In this document: positions 1 through 10,905 of the stretch, one piece after another
How the letters are laid out: every line of letters starts with the position of its first letter
Position numbering within the stretch: the first letter of the stretch is position 1
Assembly: GCA_003693705.1 (NCBI GenBank)
Contig: RBZT01000990.1
Span: 1-57,632 of the forward strand
Direction: 5' to 3'
Source: Polymyxa betae
Taxonomy: Eukaryota; Endomyxa; Phytomyxea; Plasmodiophorida; Plasmodiophoridae
DNA: 57,632 nucleotides
Notes under the pieces: generated by a model
The model's input: the letters and a program-made list of their open reading frames with translations, nothing else
The model's database searches: none
What the model was told of the DNA's origin: nothing
Made by a program: the position numbers and the translations under genes

Positions 1-139
1 CGGAGACGAGATGAGAAACGTATGAATTTTGGAGTTGATCGGAATGGTTGCGTGGAGGCCGCTCCTCGCCATTCATAGTAGGGAGACGAGGGGACCCGCG
101 CAGTCCGTGACAGTTAGGGCTCTTCCCCTATAGGAATCG

Positions 140-1654
140 TCAGCAGGGGCGCAGCCCTCTGCGCAGCCCCTCAGGAAGGGCCAGTACGACTGCCTGGTGG
201 TCGGCTGGGCGGCTGCGAGTACTGTCATGCTCAATGGGCATGACATTGTTCTTGGCTATCTCCAGCAACGTAAGTGAATCCTTCTTGTATCTTAGACTGA
301 CGTCATCAGATTTATGTCTTGCGGACGCCATCAGTTCCAAATCACTGGCTCCACACCAAGACGCTAGTAGGTATGCAGTTTTTCGTAATGAATGTGTACC
401 CCAGGGTCCATGGCGGCCAGTCACTTTAAGAAATAACTTCTTCAAACGAAAATTGAAAGTGGAATATGGGATCGGAATGTCGCGGTTGTTTAAATCAGGA
501 AGTAACAACTGACCTTCTTTAATTCCAGCTAGATGAACATACGCGAGAAGGTGGCGGGCGTAGAAGGCACAGTTCAGGAATATCGTCATCTCTCCAAATG
601 CATAATCTGACTGGTTCTTTGTCCGATTTTCCTTTCACACGAACAGCTACCATAGATGCCACGCCTTCAATGTCAAAAGTAGTCAATCCTCGTATGAATC
701 GGCCCTCGCCGATCCCAAATTCGGCTGCTTCTCAGTCTCGTAGGAAGAGCTTAATGTCAAATAGAATATGCACATATTCTTGCCACCCATCTAATGTATT
801 TTCTGACAATAAATGCTATCGCAATCTCATCAGCTCATCAGGAGACAACGGGGAGTCTCCTTGAGCGCGGTACCCTTCACGATCTGCTCGCCCCTGTTTT
901 ACACAGTCCACAACCTGTAAAGACAGGCAGACATTACCTTGCGTGAAGAGACGAGGCTTTCCAAGATGATGAAGGCAACCTATCTTCTCATCACGTCGGA
1001 AAGAATCCCAACAGTTACTGCATGGTTCTTCATACGCTCCGGTTTGATTGCGCTGCTGGTGAAGGTATGCAATTGCGGAGCAGAACTGGGTTAAATTAAT
1101 AGGAGCTTTCCAGGAGCAGCTTGCTAGGATCTCACAGTTAGTAAAACAATTTAAAAGGCGGTTACCGGATCGTGATGTTATGGGCTCTCCTTCAGGTTCT
1201 TTTTTCCATTTGATGAATGAGCAAATGGATCCGCACTAATTGAAGGGCAGAATCCTTCTGGTGCATCCTCGGATAGCATTATTAACGATTGCCAATCACC
1301 TATAATAATTAAAAAATCTTGAAGCGATTTGAAATGACACGAGTATTGGGCTTTGCTCAGATCTTTAAGAACGCGACTGGCAGTCAACGAGCGCCGCCCT
1401 TCATGCACCAATTGCATGATTTGCAGCAATTTTTCGACTTCTTCTTGGGCTTTCTCCTGCATGGCCTCGGTAATCACAAGTCTGGTAGCGCGACCTCGCT
1501 TGCGAAGCATTGATTCCGTTTTGAACGGCATGTCAATTTCGCGCCTACGAGACACAGACGCGGGCGCAGCCTCCTGCGTGGCATCCCCACGCACTCTCGG
1601 GATTGCGGTGGTGGAACTGGTGGAACGTGGTGGAAAGGTGGTGGAACCTATCAT
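140..1654 (-). pseudogene. Degenerate Crypton-type tyrosine recombinase (DNA transposon remnant)
   Basis: Read on the minus strand, three blocks line up into one Crypton-like recombinase. The N-terminal block (1654-1178) has a basic stretch and a segment reading HFKSLQDFLIIIGDW. The middle block (about 1180-820) includes QFCSAIAYLHQQR and ends in PLSPDEL. The catalytic block (about 815-160) has THSLRKT (the H-x-x-R box) and ARHKSDDVSLRYKKD, which carries the second His and the presumed nucleophilic Tyr. The frame is broken by a shift near 1178, a TAG at 816-818, a TGA at 732-734 and another shift near 555-570, so no full-length protein is possible. Cryptons move by tyrosine recombinase without terminal inverted repeats, and I see none here. 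The breaks and conserved boxes are seen directly. The Crypton assignment is family recognition. Confidence 0.78.
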
Positions 1655-1845
1655 TTTTGCCGTATACTTTTCGCGTTGACGAGATTGTTGAAAATAATCA
1701 ATAGTATTGTCCTATTTAGGAGAAACATACATATAGTCAAAGTGTAGGACCTGATTAGGACGTACTCCATGACAAGCTAATAAATCGCCAGGGCCCAATC
1801 TTTAGTCGGACCGACCTCCGTTCCGATCGCCGAACACACGCTGTT
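1655..1845. other. Gap between two transposon remnants
   Basis: No gene is visible. This is presumably flanking or terminal transposon sequence. Confidence 0.4.
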
Positions 1846-2115
1846 TTGTCAAGTGCGGATTTTGCTGATCCATGCCAGTTAGAGACCAAAAGATATTTCC
1901 GTAAGCACTGCAGTTATAGTTTCAAGGATTTGATGCGAACTCTTCCTGAAGCTCCCCTCTCAGTCCCACTGGCAACCATGAAGCGGTTTCCACGAAAGAG
2001 CTTCCGCTACATGGATTCCTATTGCGAGAAGAACGGGCAGTTTCTCTCTATAAAGCAGGTTGAGCACGTCGTGCGAAAGTACCGCGGCCATCGAACCATT
2101 TTTGCATCCATTTAG
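1846..2115 (+). pseudogene. C-terminal fragment of a DDE-superfamily transposase
   Basis: About 90 codons run open to a TAG at 2113-2115 with no ATG at the left end. The segment KRYFRKHCSYSFKDL, the following LPEAPLSVPLATMKRF and then RKSFRYMDSY match the tail that follows the last catalytic acidic residue in Tc1/pogo-like DDE transposases common in fungi and oomycetes. The normal tail has RYMDAYRKGL at this point; here it is slightly garbled (SYCEKNGQ), and the N-terminal catalytic part is absent upstream. It looks like a 5'-truncated copy. Just downstream (2145-2205) the phrase GGACTTT recurs three times, as in transposon ends. Confidence is moderate because only the tail remains. Confidence 0.5.
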
Positions 2116-2924
2116 GCAGAATTATGAAAAATTTCAATAAAATTGCGGACTTTTACGAAAAACTGCTTACGGACTTTTTGAATGTAAAATTGGACTTTAT
2201 GGACTAATTGTGGAGTACCGTAGATACTCTGATAGCCGATATTCAATAGTCCGATTTGGCAGAAGCAATATTCTGATATCCTATGCCCCTGACGAGAAAA
2301 ATCTAGGGTTCTGCTGCTGGCAGCCAGTCGCGCACATTTATTTCCTCCGTCGCGCACTTTTTGTTGAGGTACAGATACCGATATTTTGATAACTGATACC
2401 CAGAGCAGTCCACCGACGATATCGAATATCAGAATATCTACGCGACCGTAGTTTTCAACGGAGGAAATACAGAAGTTGCGATCTAACAAATATAATCATT
2501 TCGCCATGCAATGTTTAGTGATTGTCCATAGAGCATTCACAGATCCTGCTGTCTATATGGCATGCTCCAACGTATTGCTCTTCTTGTTCAATCGTTTCAT
2601 TTGCTCAATTACTTATTCTGTAATAGTGCTGGCATAAGCTGCCAGACAATAACTTGATTTGTAATCATTGTGGATGTAAGCCCAGAATACCACTACCTAG
2701 ATATCGCATACGACTTCTGGTGTCAGAAGTTATGAAAATGTCATCACCCAGAGTTGTTACTGTTTTTGGATCTCTATCTCATATATCTCTATCTCCACAA
2801 TCATCAGACTTTTTGGGTCGCACCTTCCAGGTTAACCCTTTTACTTTTGCATCTACTTTGCTGCATCACTGATCTGCGGCTCTAGGCTACTTTCCGCCGT
2901 TCTAAGTACAAGTCGTTAGCAGAA
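2116..2924. other. Gene-poor AT-rich stretch
   Basis: No convincing gene. Between about 2220 and 2450 the words GATATTC/GATATC recur in both orientations. Open frames here (2112-2489 minus, 2654-2872 plus) have no family features and look like chance. Confidence 0.4.
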
Positions 2925-3329
2925 ATGCAAGATCCAATAGTAGCAAGCCAATTTATTCCAGTAGATGATACTGAACCATTAACTTCAAGTATATCGCGAT
3001 CGAATACCGATCATGGGATAGATACTAGTTGGATATTGACTCCAGTACGACCACATACCCGACCAATAATAGGTCGGATACTGGATTATGTTTACTGACA
3101 TGTTTCAATGGAAGTTTGTATAGAAGATGCACAGACACCAGATGTATTAACTCCACCTCGACTGATTCTGTTTAGCCCAGAATCAGCCACCGACCCGGAA
3201 CTTGATGCTTTCTTAGACGAGGAATTTTACAGCGACTTGTTCTCTCCTGGTTTTGAATCTGGATTTCGTTCTGAGAAAATTTCTGACCCTGGTCTCGACT
3301 TTATCTGCAAAAATCTTCAGTTTCTATAA
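2925..3329 (+). pseudogene. Unrecognised acidic ORF interrupted by an in-frame TGA
   Basis: An ATG at 2925 opens 57 codons that end at a TGA (3096-3098). The same frame then continues for 76 codons to a TAA at 3327-3329. The second half is acidic and rich in Ser, Pro and Phe (for example DPELDAFLDEEFYSDLF). No splice sites of the usual ~49-nt spacing remove the stop cleanly. I do not recognise a family. It could be a decayed transposon-borne ORF or two chance ORFs; function unknown. Confidence 0.3.
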
Positions 3330-4555
3330 CAAAACCTGGTTGCTGTGTCAGGTTTCCTTATGCCTGGCTATTTCTATGAAGAATAGGCTCATGTTAAAAC
3401 ATGAATAATTTATATATATACTGAAATGAATATTCGTTTGGTGTTACTACGCCAGTTTTAACTATCGACGCTTACCAATTGTGGCATGAACGTGACATGA
3501 ACGTGAACTTTTTCAAGATTATTTCGCTAATTTTTAAATGCGCATCAGTTCATATTTCAACTCTTTGCTTTCCATGCACTTCATGAGCGTTTTTGGCGAC
3601 AAATACGAATGAATTCTCGAACTCGTTTACAAACATTTAACGATTGGGTACGACTCTCCTGTTCACTGCTTCGATTATTTGAGCGAGCCCTATCATCATT
3701 AACCAGAAGTTAAGAGCTCTCAAGTATATCGTCGTATATAGAAATATAGAGAGTAGTTCATACAATTAACTCCATTTGCAATCCATCTGCTTGACAGTAA
3801 ATTGTGCGAAGAAGGGACCAGAAGAGTTCAAATTGGAGATCATGGCTATTTCGAGTCTCAATAGTCATGAAGGTGAACTTGTTGCTCAGTCCATCTGAAC
3901 TTATCACCATGTAATGGGAATACATCCAATACTGACAAGCAAAAAAAACACTAAATTATAAAAGTGTAAACAGCATTTGAACTTCTAAGATCAGTTGGAT
4001 CAATTGCAGTTGACGCCTAATCGTTCCATCTACGAAAACGTTTTAAGGTAGTATGGTATATGACCCGTGAACGAATATGTGTCTGCAATATATGGACGTG
4101 AATGTTACCGAATCGGTTCAGACCTTACAAACCACTAGATCTCCTGCATCGTGATTCGTGAATATTTGAAATCGCCACGATGAGTGTCAATTAACTTTAG
4201 AGTTTGTCATTGTTTAGATTAATCGCAGTAATTAATCGTTAATCGGCAACTCCATCCTGCCTTCATCAAAGGTAGATCATTACCTCATTGGATTGGATAT
4301 GTATTTCGTTCTCCTCTAAGTGAATTTGTACCTACAACGTGAATAATATTGTACTAGAGAGCTGGATTGTAAATTGCGAACAAATATGTGACATCACTAG
4401 CAAGCATTGATTATATATCTGATATGAATATAGTGACGCATAAATAAGAAGGAGTACAGAGTGTTCTAAGTAACATCACTAGTTAAGGCTGAAGAGTATT
4501 AATTTGATTTGAATAGCAAGCCGTCTTATTCGTCCTGCACTGTTTGATCAACGTC
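3330..4555. other. Intergenic, about 1.2 kb, no gene seen
   Basis: AT-rich, with stops in all frames and no tRNA-like B box recognised. The last few hundred bases should include the V-ATPase promoter. Confidence 0.45.
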
Positions 4556-7201
4556 ATGACCATCCAGCAACAAATTGGCGTCCTCTTCAAGGTCGCCGGC
4601 CCTTGTATAACCTTAGCAGTTGCTGGTAGTTGAAGTTGCTGATCGTTTGGTAGTGGTCGTTGCTGAACGAATGTCTGGAAGCGCTATGTACGAGCTTGTC
4701 AGAGTTGGTAAAGATCGGCTAGTCGGGGAAATTATTCGATTAGAATCCGATACTGCTTATATCCAATGCTATGAGGAAACCTGTACGTTTTTTTTTAGCG
4801 ATCAGCAGTTTTTTTAATTGTCTAAGGGTAGCTGGCTTAACTGTTGGTGATCCAGTTGAAAGAACAGGGCAGCCTTTATCTGTAGAACTTGGGCCTGGTA
4901 TTATGGATAATATTTTCGGTATGCGAATCTAATTCACTTATTCACTTCTCTCATGCACTTTTAGACGGGATTCAGCGACCTCTGCGGGTAGTAGTTTAAA
5001 TTCAGCAGACGTATTATGACATTTCAGTTAGGCAATTGCATCCAAAAGTGGTAGCTGTTATATTCCTCGAGGAGTTAGTGTCAATGCTTTGGATCATAGC
5101 AAGAAATGGCTGTTTGAGCCAACTGGTTGTAAAGTTGGTGATATTCTTGCTGGTGGAGATATCTATGGAACTGTCAAGGTATCGTCTTTCCACTTTAATA
5201 TTTTCAGTGGGTTTATTGCATGTTTTATAGGAGAATGATCTCATAACTCAATCTATCATGGTTCCTCCCCGTGAAACTGGTCGGGTTAAATTCATTGCTT
5301 CTCAAGGAGAATATACTCTTGATGATACTGTGCTAGTTCTTACTGACCCTATTACAAGTATTCTCACCATATCTAATGACATTTTATCTGAGAGTCAATG
5401 TAGACGCTGATAAATCATTTGGAATGTCACATTTCTGGCCTGTTAGGGAGCCACGACCTGTTAAGGAGAAGTTAATGGCTGAGATTCCACTGGTTACTGG
5501 GCAGCGGGTTCTGGATTCATTATTCCCAAGTGTTCTTGGGGGGACCTGTGCTATTCCAGGTATTTCTTATTAGCGCTTGCTGCTCCTAATTTTCAATTTT
5601 TTTTGTTAAGGAGCTTTTGGCTGCGGAAAGACAGTCATTTCTCAAGGTAGCTGATTTATTCACAATCTCTTTCCCTTCAATGTTATCTTCAGCTCTATCG
5701 AAGTTCTCTAACTGCAATGCCATTATTTATGTTGGATGTGGAGAGCGAGGAAACGAAATGGCTGAAGTTCTTCAGGTCAATTTGTTGAATTGGAACGTTT
5801 CTTCTATCTTTTACCGTGTTTTTTGCAGGAATTCCCGGAATTAACCACAACAATTGAAGGCAAAGAATACCCAATTATGCAGCGAACCTGTTTAGTTGCT
5901 AATACCAGTAATATGCCAGTCGCTGCTCGAGAGGCTTCTATCTATACGGGTTGGAAAGTGCTACCATGTTGTCTGTTTCGTCATGATTCGCATTGTATAG
6001 GAATTACGTTAGCTGAATACTTCCGAGATATGGGAATAGACGTTGCCATGATGGGGGATAGCACATCTCGCTGGGCTGAGGCTCTTCGCGAAATCTCAGG
6101 TCGCCTTGGAGAGATGCCAGCTGACAGGTCAATATCATGCTGTTGGTCTGATTCTCACTAAGCAATTCGTAGTGGCTATCCAGCATATCTGAGTGCCCGT
6201 TTAGCTTCATTCTATGAACGTGCTGGAAGGTTTTTTTTTATCAAACAACTGTCTAAATGTTTTAGTTACTGTCTAAAAGGGTTGATTGTCGTGGTTCTCC
6301 AGCTCGTATTGGTTCGGTCACAATAGTTGGTGCCGTATCACCTCCTGGTGGTGATTTCTCTGATCCAGTCACATCCGCAACACTTTCAATCGTTCAGGTA
6401 AAAATGTTGCTTGAATGTGTTTACTGTTTAAAATCTCCAAGGTATTCTGGGGTCTCGATAAGAAGCTAGCACAAAGGAAACACTTCCCTTCTGTGAACTG
6501 GCTATTGTCGTATTCAAAGTACATGGGAGCTCTGAAGAAGTTGGAGTTTACTGTATCATTAAAATTCTATCTAATCTTTCCACTAGATTTTATTCTGTTA
6601 ACGATCCAAAATTTATCGAGGATGTCGCAGTATTCCGCCAAATATTACAAGACGAAAATGATCTTCAAGAAGTCGTTCAGCTTGTTGGGAAGGGTAACAA
6701 CGTATTTGTACAGTGAAGCCATTTTAGGGGTTGACTTTTTTCTAGACTCGTTATCAGAAGATCAGCGTCTTGCATTAGAAGTCGCCAAGATAATTCGTGA
6801 AGACTTTCTACAGCAGAATGGTTTCTCCACGTATGATCGTTACTGTCCCATCTATAAGACTGCCAAAATGTTACGAAATATTGTGACTTTCTACCAGTTG
6901 GCTTTTAAAGCAATTGAATGTTCTGGCCCGGAATCTAGCAAGGTCTGCTTCTAAGAAACGTATTGTGCTCTATGTTAAATCTATATTGAGGTTACCTGGA
7001 GCAGAATCAGATTGGCTCTTGATAAAGAGTATGTTGGTTTGACGGAAATGAAATTCATCGAACCCAGCGAAGGCAAACAAGTATCGTCTATAGTTATGTT
7101 CTGTAATGTTTTTTTAATTGCAATGGTAGGCGAACGACCATGTCCTTGATAAACTCAATGAAGATATCGTTCAAGCATTCCAAGAGCTTCGGACTGAGTA
7201 A
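4556..7201 (+). CDS. V-type proton ATPase catalytic subunit A
   Basis: Catalytic A subunit of the V1 sector, which hydrolyses ATP to drive proton pumping into vacuoles and endosomes. Splicing about 17 short introns (first two 4605-4653 and 4783-4831, both 49 nt) gives one frame from ATG 4556 to TAA 7199-7201, about 610 residues. Diagnostic pieces in order: [38 protein letters not shown]; the WPVREPRPV segment; the P-loop [12 protein letters not shown] (split by introns before and after it); [54 protein letters not shown]; and [19 protein letters not shown]. All catalytic motifs are intact. It faces the SRAP gene tail to tail with 74 bp between stops. Very secure assignment. Confidence 0.96.
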
Positions 7202-7275
7202 ACTGACAAGAATTCGTTTCTCATGTTGGTAAATACAAACATAGAAACGTACAGCATTTCTGCATTTGTGTTCTT

Positions 7276-8370
7276 TTACGCAAGTGCTTTTGGTTTGAAG
7301 AAGCGTTTGATACTCTGCTGCTTCTCGACACGATTAGGTGACGGTTTGATTGGGGATCTGCTTCGTTTGACTCCCTTCTCCAGTTTTATCTTCTTGGATT
7401 TCTTGTCGCTTTCAGTATCGTCATATGGGATTCTGTCCGAATCGGATGATTCGGGTACAACTTCAAGCGACGGCCCCGATTTAACTTTTTTAACGGTCTT
7501 GTCCTCTGTGGTGCCTTGTAATGCTGCGCGCTTTCGATCTGGGGTTTTTATTCCTTGGTCGGCAGACTTTAGTTTCGGTTGCATATATGAAGCAATGCGT
7601 GATTGCGACGGTTCGGCTGATGGTTTAATGCACGATTCGTCAATACCTTTTAATGGATTCACTGGCCAAAACTCGAGCTCTCCCTAATAACATTTGTCAC
7701 CTTGCATCTTGCTTTTCAAAGCCTGAAAAACCTGGAACGGATGCAACAGCTCTTTGCAGTCCAGAAATGAATATGTGTCAACATCGAGCCATTTCTCAAG
7801 CCCTTCGTCTGTTAATACTACAGGCATACGGTCATGAATCCTGCAACAGTCAGATTAGAATCTCAATCAAATTGCAGACTAACTTGCTGATTTCAGGTGC
7901 AGCATTACATGTAATAATGACAAAATGACCAGCATCAGTATAAAGGCATGCCAAATTAGTGAGTTGCTGATCTTTTATCTTAATAATATGCGGACGTTTA
8001 TCAGGTGACCATTCGTAGAATCCAATTGTTGGCATCACACATCGATGATGGTCAACTAATGATCGAAACATTGGTTTATGGTTCATTCCTTCACAGCGAG
8101 CATTAATCACATGCTTTGATGAATTTGGGATTGAAATCCCCCAGTTTAATAGCACCAGCTCAGTCTGACCCTAACAATACGCCATCATATTCAATTTAAA
8201 GCTTAAATGGTGCCAGAGACCTGAGATCTTCTAATAATAGGTGTGGCGGCCGATGGGCGAATATTGTAATTAGGTTGATACTGCTGCTGTTGTGGCTGAG
8301 ACAAAGGTCTGGTTGAGAACAGAGCTGCAAGTTGCTGTTCTGATAGACCTAATGCTGCTCTTCCACACAT
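7276..8370 (-). CDS. SRAP-domain DNA-protein crosslink protein with C-terminal PIP box (HMCES-like)
   Basis: SRAP proteins cap abasic sites in single-stranded DNA through the N-terminal Cys2. I start at the ATG at 8370 because it yields MCGRAALGL, exposing Cys2 after Met removal; an upstream non-ATG extension would block it. Three introns of 50, 43 and 48 nt leave 317 codons. Catalytic landmarks: Cys2, NARCEG (Asn), GFYEW (Glu) and IHDRMP (His), followed by WPVNPL. The charged Lys/Ser-rich C-terminus ends with QQSIKRFF, a canonical PCNA-interacting box (Q-x-x-I-x-x-F-F), placing it at replication forks as for animal HMCES. Without the last 48-nt intron the frame hits a TAG after KCY, which is why a shorter model would miss the tail. 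Confidence 0.9.
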
Positions 8371-9355
8371 GAAAAAAATAATTTGAACTCCGCCTAATGT
8401 CAGGTTTCCTTGCTGATTGAAAATCAATTATTCAAACAGCCGAGCCTACAAGGATTCTAGCTAATGGATATTTAAAAATATCTATCTGGTCTGCTCTACG
8501 ATTGGTCATTGTTACATAGCCGATTCCATTGGATATACTATGTATTTGTGACTAAGCCGAGCATGCTAACCAGTACAATGCTTTACCGTATTGTATAAGC
8601 GGATGTATAATGCTTGTAATGCACGTGCTTGATCGCATAGGCATTGATGAATGGTCAATATACTTGCTATGGATCACCTTTACTGTAAACTATCAATTGC
8701 CTACAGTAGATAGATTTTTGGTTCAGCGAGAAATCTTAAAAGTTGTTTTTGGAAGTGTTTCCAGTTTAATCGAAGTCAATGATGTGTATTCGTTCCGATT
8801 TTCAAAGAGGACAATGTCAGTTACGTTTGATTTGAGTACTGGCTGTAGGAGTAGGGGATTTGGGAAATGGTCAAATGTGAATGTTTGCTGACCAATTGCA
8901 TGGTCTATTTACCTTATGTATTATATACTGTCTATAGGTTATACCTGGAGGTGATGAGCAGTAAGCGCAGCCTGATATTAAGATATTGCTATTGCAAGAG
9001 ATTATTTCTAATTTACGTATTACTCTGTCTTTCTAAGATCACATTGCATTGCTTTATATTCTTTCAGACAGAGCAAAGGCGTCCTGCACTGCATAAACAA
9101 AACCAGCACGTACTACTACCGATTTCAGATTCTCTCCCTATTCTACTTATAGTCTCGTGTAGATATACATACTATATCACCTTCATAATCCATCATACAA
9201 ATATATCAATATTACTTCAGCATTAACCGATTCGATCCCATACAAGCCATTCTGTATTACCCTGAAATGTGAATATCGATCAATGCAGAATATGCCATTG
9301 GTTAATGTGCTCATAGCAGGACTGCCCTTACAACTGCCTGATCTTATAATCAAGA
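8371..9355. other. Intergenic between divergent SRAP and ArfGAP genes
   Basis: About 1 kb, AT-rich. Open frames at 8610-8891 and 8867-9226 show no domain features and no splice logic. It probably contains both promoters. Confidence 0.4.
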
Positions 9356-10880
9356 ATGACAGCACGAGTTTGTATGACCTTGCAACAGATTGCTGGTAAT
9401 ATTTGTATCAAAGATGCTATATCTAGCTCATTGATATCATAGAATTGCCTGATAACTCAGAATGTGCAGATTGTAGAGCGCCTAACCCAAACTGGTACCT
9501 TTCTGATGATATTCAATCATTTATCTATTAAACTAAACCGTTGATAGGACCTCCATCAATCTGGGCACATTGTAGGTGGATTTGTCAATTCCTAGTAACA
9601 ATTTATGAATATGGTTGATCAGCATATGCATCAACTGTGCTGGAATCCATCGTAATCTTGGTGTTCATATCAGCAAAGTTCGATCTATCAATCTAGATAC
9701 ATCATGTTGGGATCCACAATTAATTGATTTCATGCTTTTAATGGGTAATAAGAAATCACGTGATATCTATGAGAAATATGTACCTAATTGGTACATGAGA
9801 CCTCTTCATCCATTAGCCTCAGATGTTGTAAGTTTCTCTATGTCTCTCTATATGCCAATAATCATATATCAGATTCGAGATAATTGGATTCGAGCCAAAT
9901 ATTACCGGAAAGAATTTCAGGAATGCTGGATTCCGAATAAAATCTCACAGCATCTAGTTTCAGGCTATCTTACCAAACAGAGTATTTATTGTATCAAGAA
10001 TGTCTGCTTTATTGCTCTGACTTTCCGTTTATAGGTGCCGTTCACACAAATCGAAATCATTCTCGTTATTTTGTTCTGTTTGGTTCTTATCTAATATATT
10101 TCAAGAAAGCATCATCGTCGTTCCCTTCTGGAGAGATCGATCTATCAAGCAATGTTGAAATCGTCGTTCCTGGTCGATATTCGTAAGAGATGCCCTGTTA
10201 TCGATTCTTTTTAATTCAGTAGGGTTGCAGACCTGATCATTTCGAAGATGTTCGAGGTCGACATCATTTCAATCTGCTGTTGCAAGTAATTACACCTGAA
10301 CGAACATACAGTTTGATAGCACCCGATGCTAAATCTTTGTTACTATGGGCTCATAGCCTAAATCAAGCTACATTCATGGATACTGCTGGAGCTATACAAA
10401 CTTCATTTGTGGTTGGTAAACTGCGATAAAGTAAAGTTGATCATTTCTTAAGTTGTGCAGCCAGCTGCATTTGTCGAGCTGAACTTCTTGCCCAATACTG
10501 TATTACACACTGGAATTTTGAGCAAACAAGGAGGTCTAGTAACAATTGCAATGGCATAACACATATGTTGAACATAACGACTTGTAGGGAAGCGAGAAAA
10601 TTGGAGAAGACGCTACTTCGTCTTATGCTCTGAGATACAGCCTCGTCTGCTGTATTTTAAAGGGCGACCTGAATCCTCGACGTCTGCGGATGGAGGAGTT
10701 CGGCTGTCAGGCGCGTTTTTATCTCAAGAATCTGTTTCGGGTCGTGACCACACGTTCTCTATCATTACTCGAACTCGGCGATACTTTTTTGAAGCATCCA
10801 ATCACAAGGATCGTGATGACTGGATGAAAGCCATTCAGTATGCGATCTCATATCATGACAGAAGCGAAAAAATCAGTTAA
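9356..10880 (+). CDS. ArfGAP with two PH domains (ADAP/centaurin-alpha architecture)
   Basis: Predicted GTPase-activating protein for Arf small GTPases at phosphoinositide-rich membranes. ATG 9356 is chosen because an in-frame stop lies just upstream and because the first intron then joins LQQIA to ELPDNSECADC. The zinc finger is C-x2-C (CADC) then C-x2-C (CINC) followed by GIHRNLGVH, with the arginine finger in HRN. PH domain 1 begins at SGYLTKQ and includes HSRYFVLFGSYLIYFKK. PH domain 2 begins near TGILSKQGG with NWRRRYFVLC and ends in DDWMKAIQYAISYH. This ArfGAP-PH-PH order matches ADAP1/2. Six or more short introns (45-51 nt measured). The stop at 10878-10880 lies 25 bp from the stop of the opposing RAP gene. 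Confidence 0.85.
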
Positions 10881-10905
10881 CGAACAAATTAGTAATGCGG
10901 TTTGT

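Noticed and set aside
2112-2489. 125-codon minus-strand ORF next to the DDE fragment
   Set aside because: No ATG-supported domain, biased by AT-rich inverted words; probably chance.
8610-9226. Two overlapping plus-strand ORFs between SRAP and ArfGAP genes
   Set aside because: No motif, no splice continuity into the ArfGAP frame, AT-driven composition.
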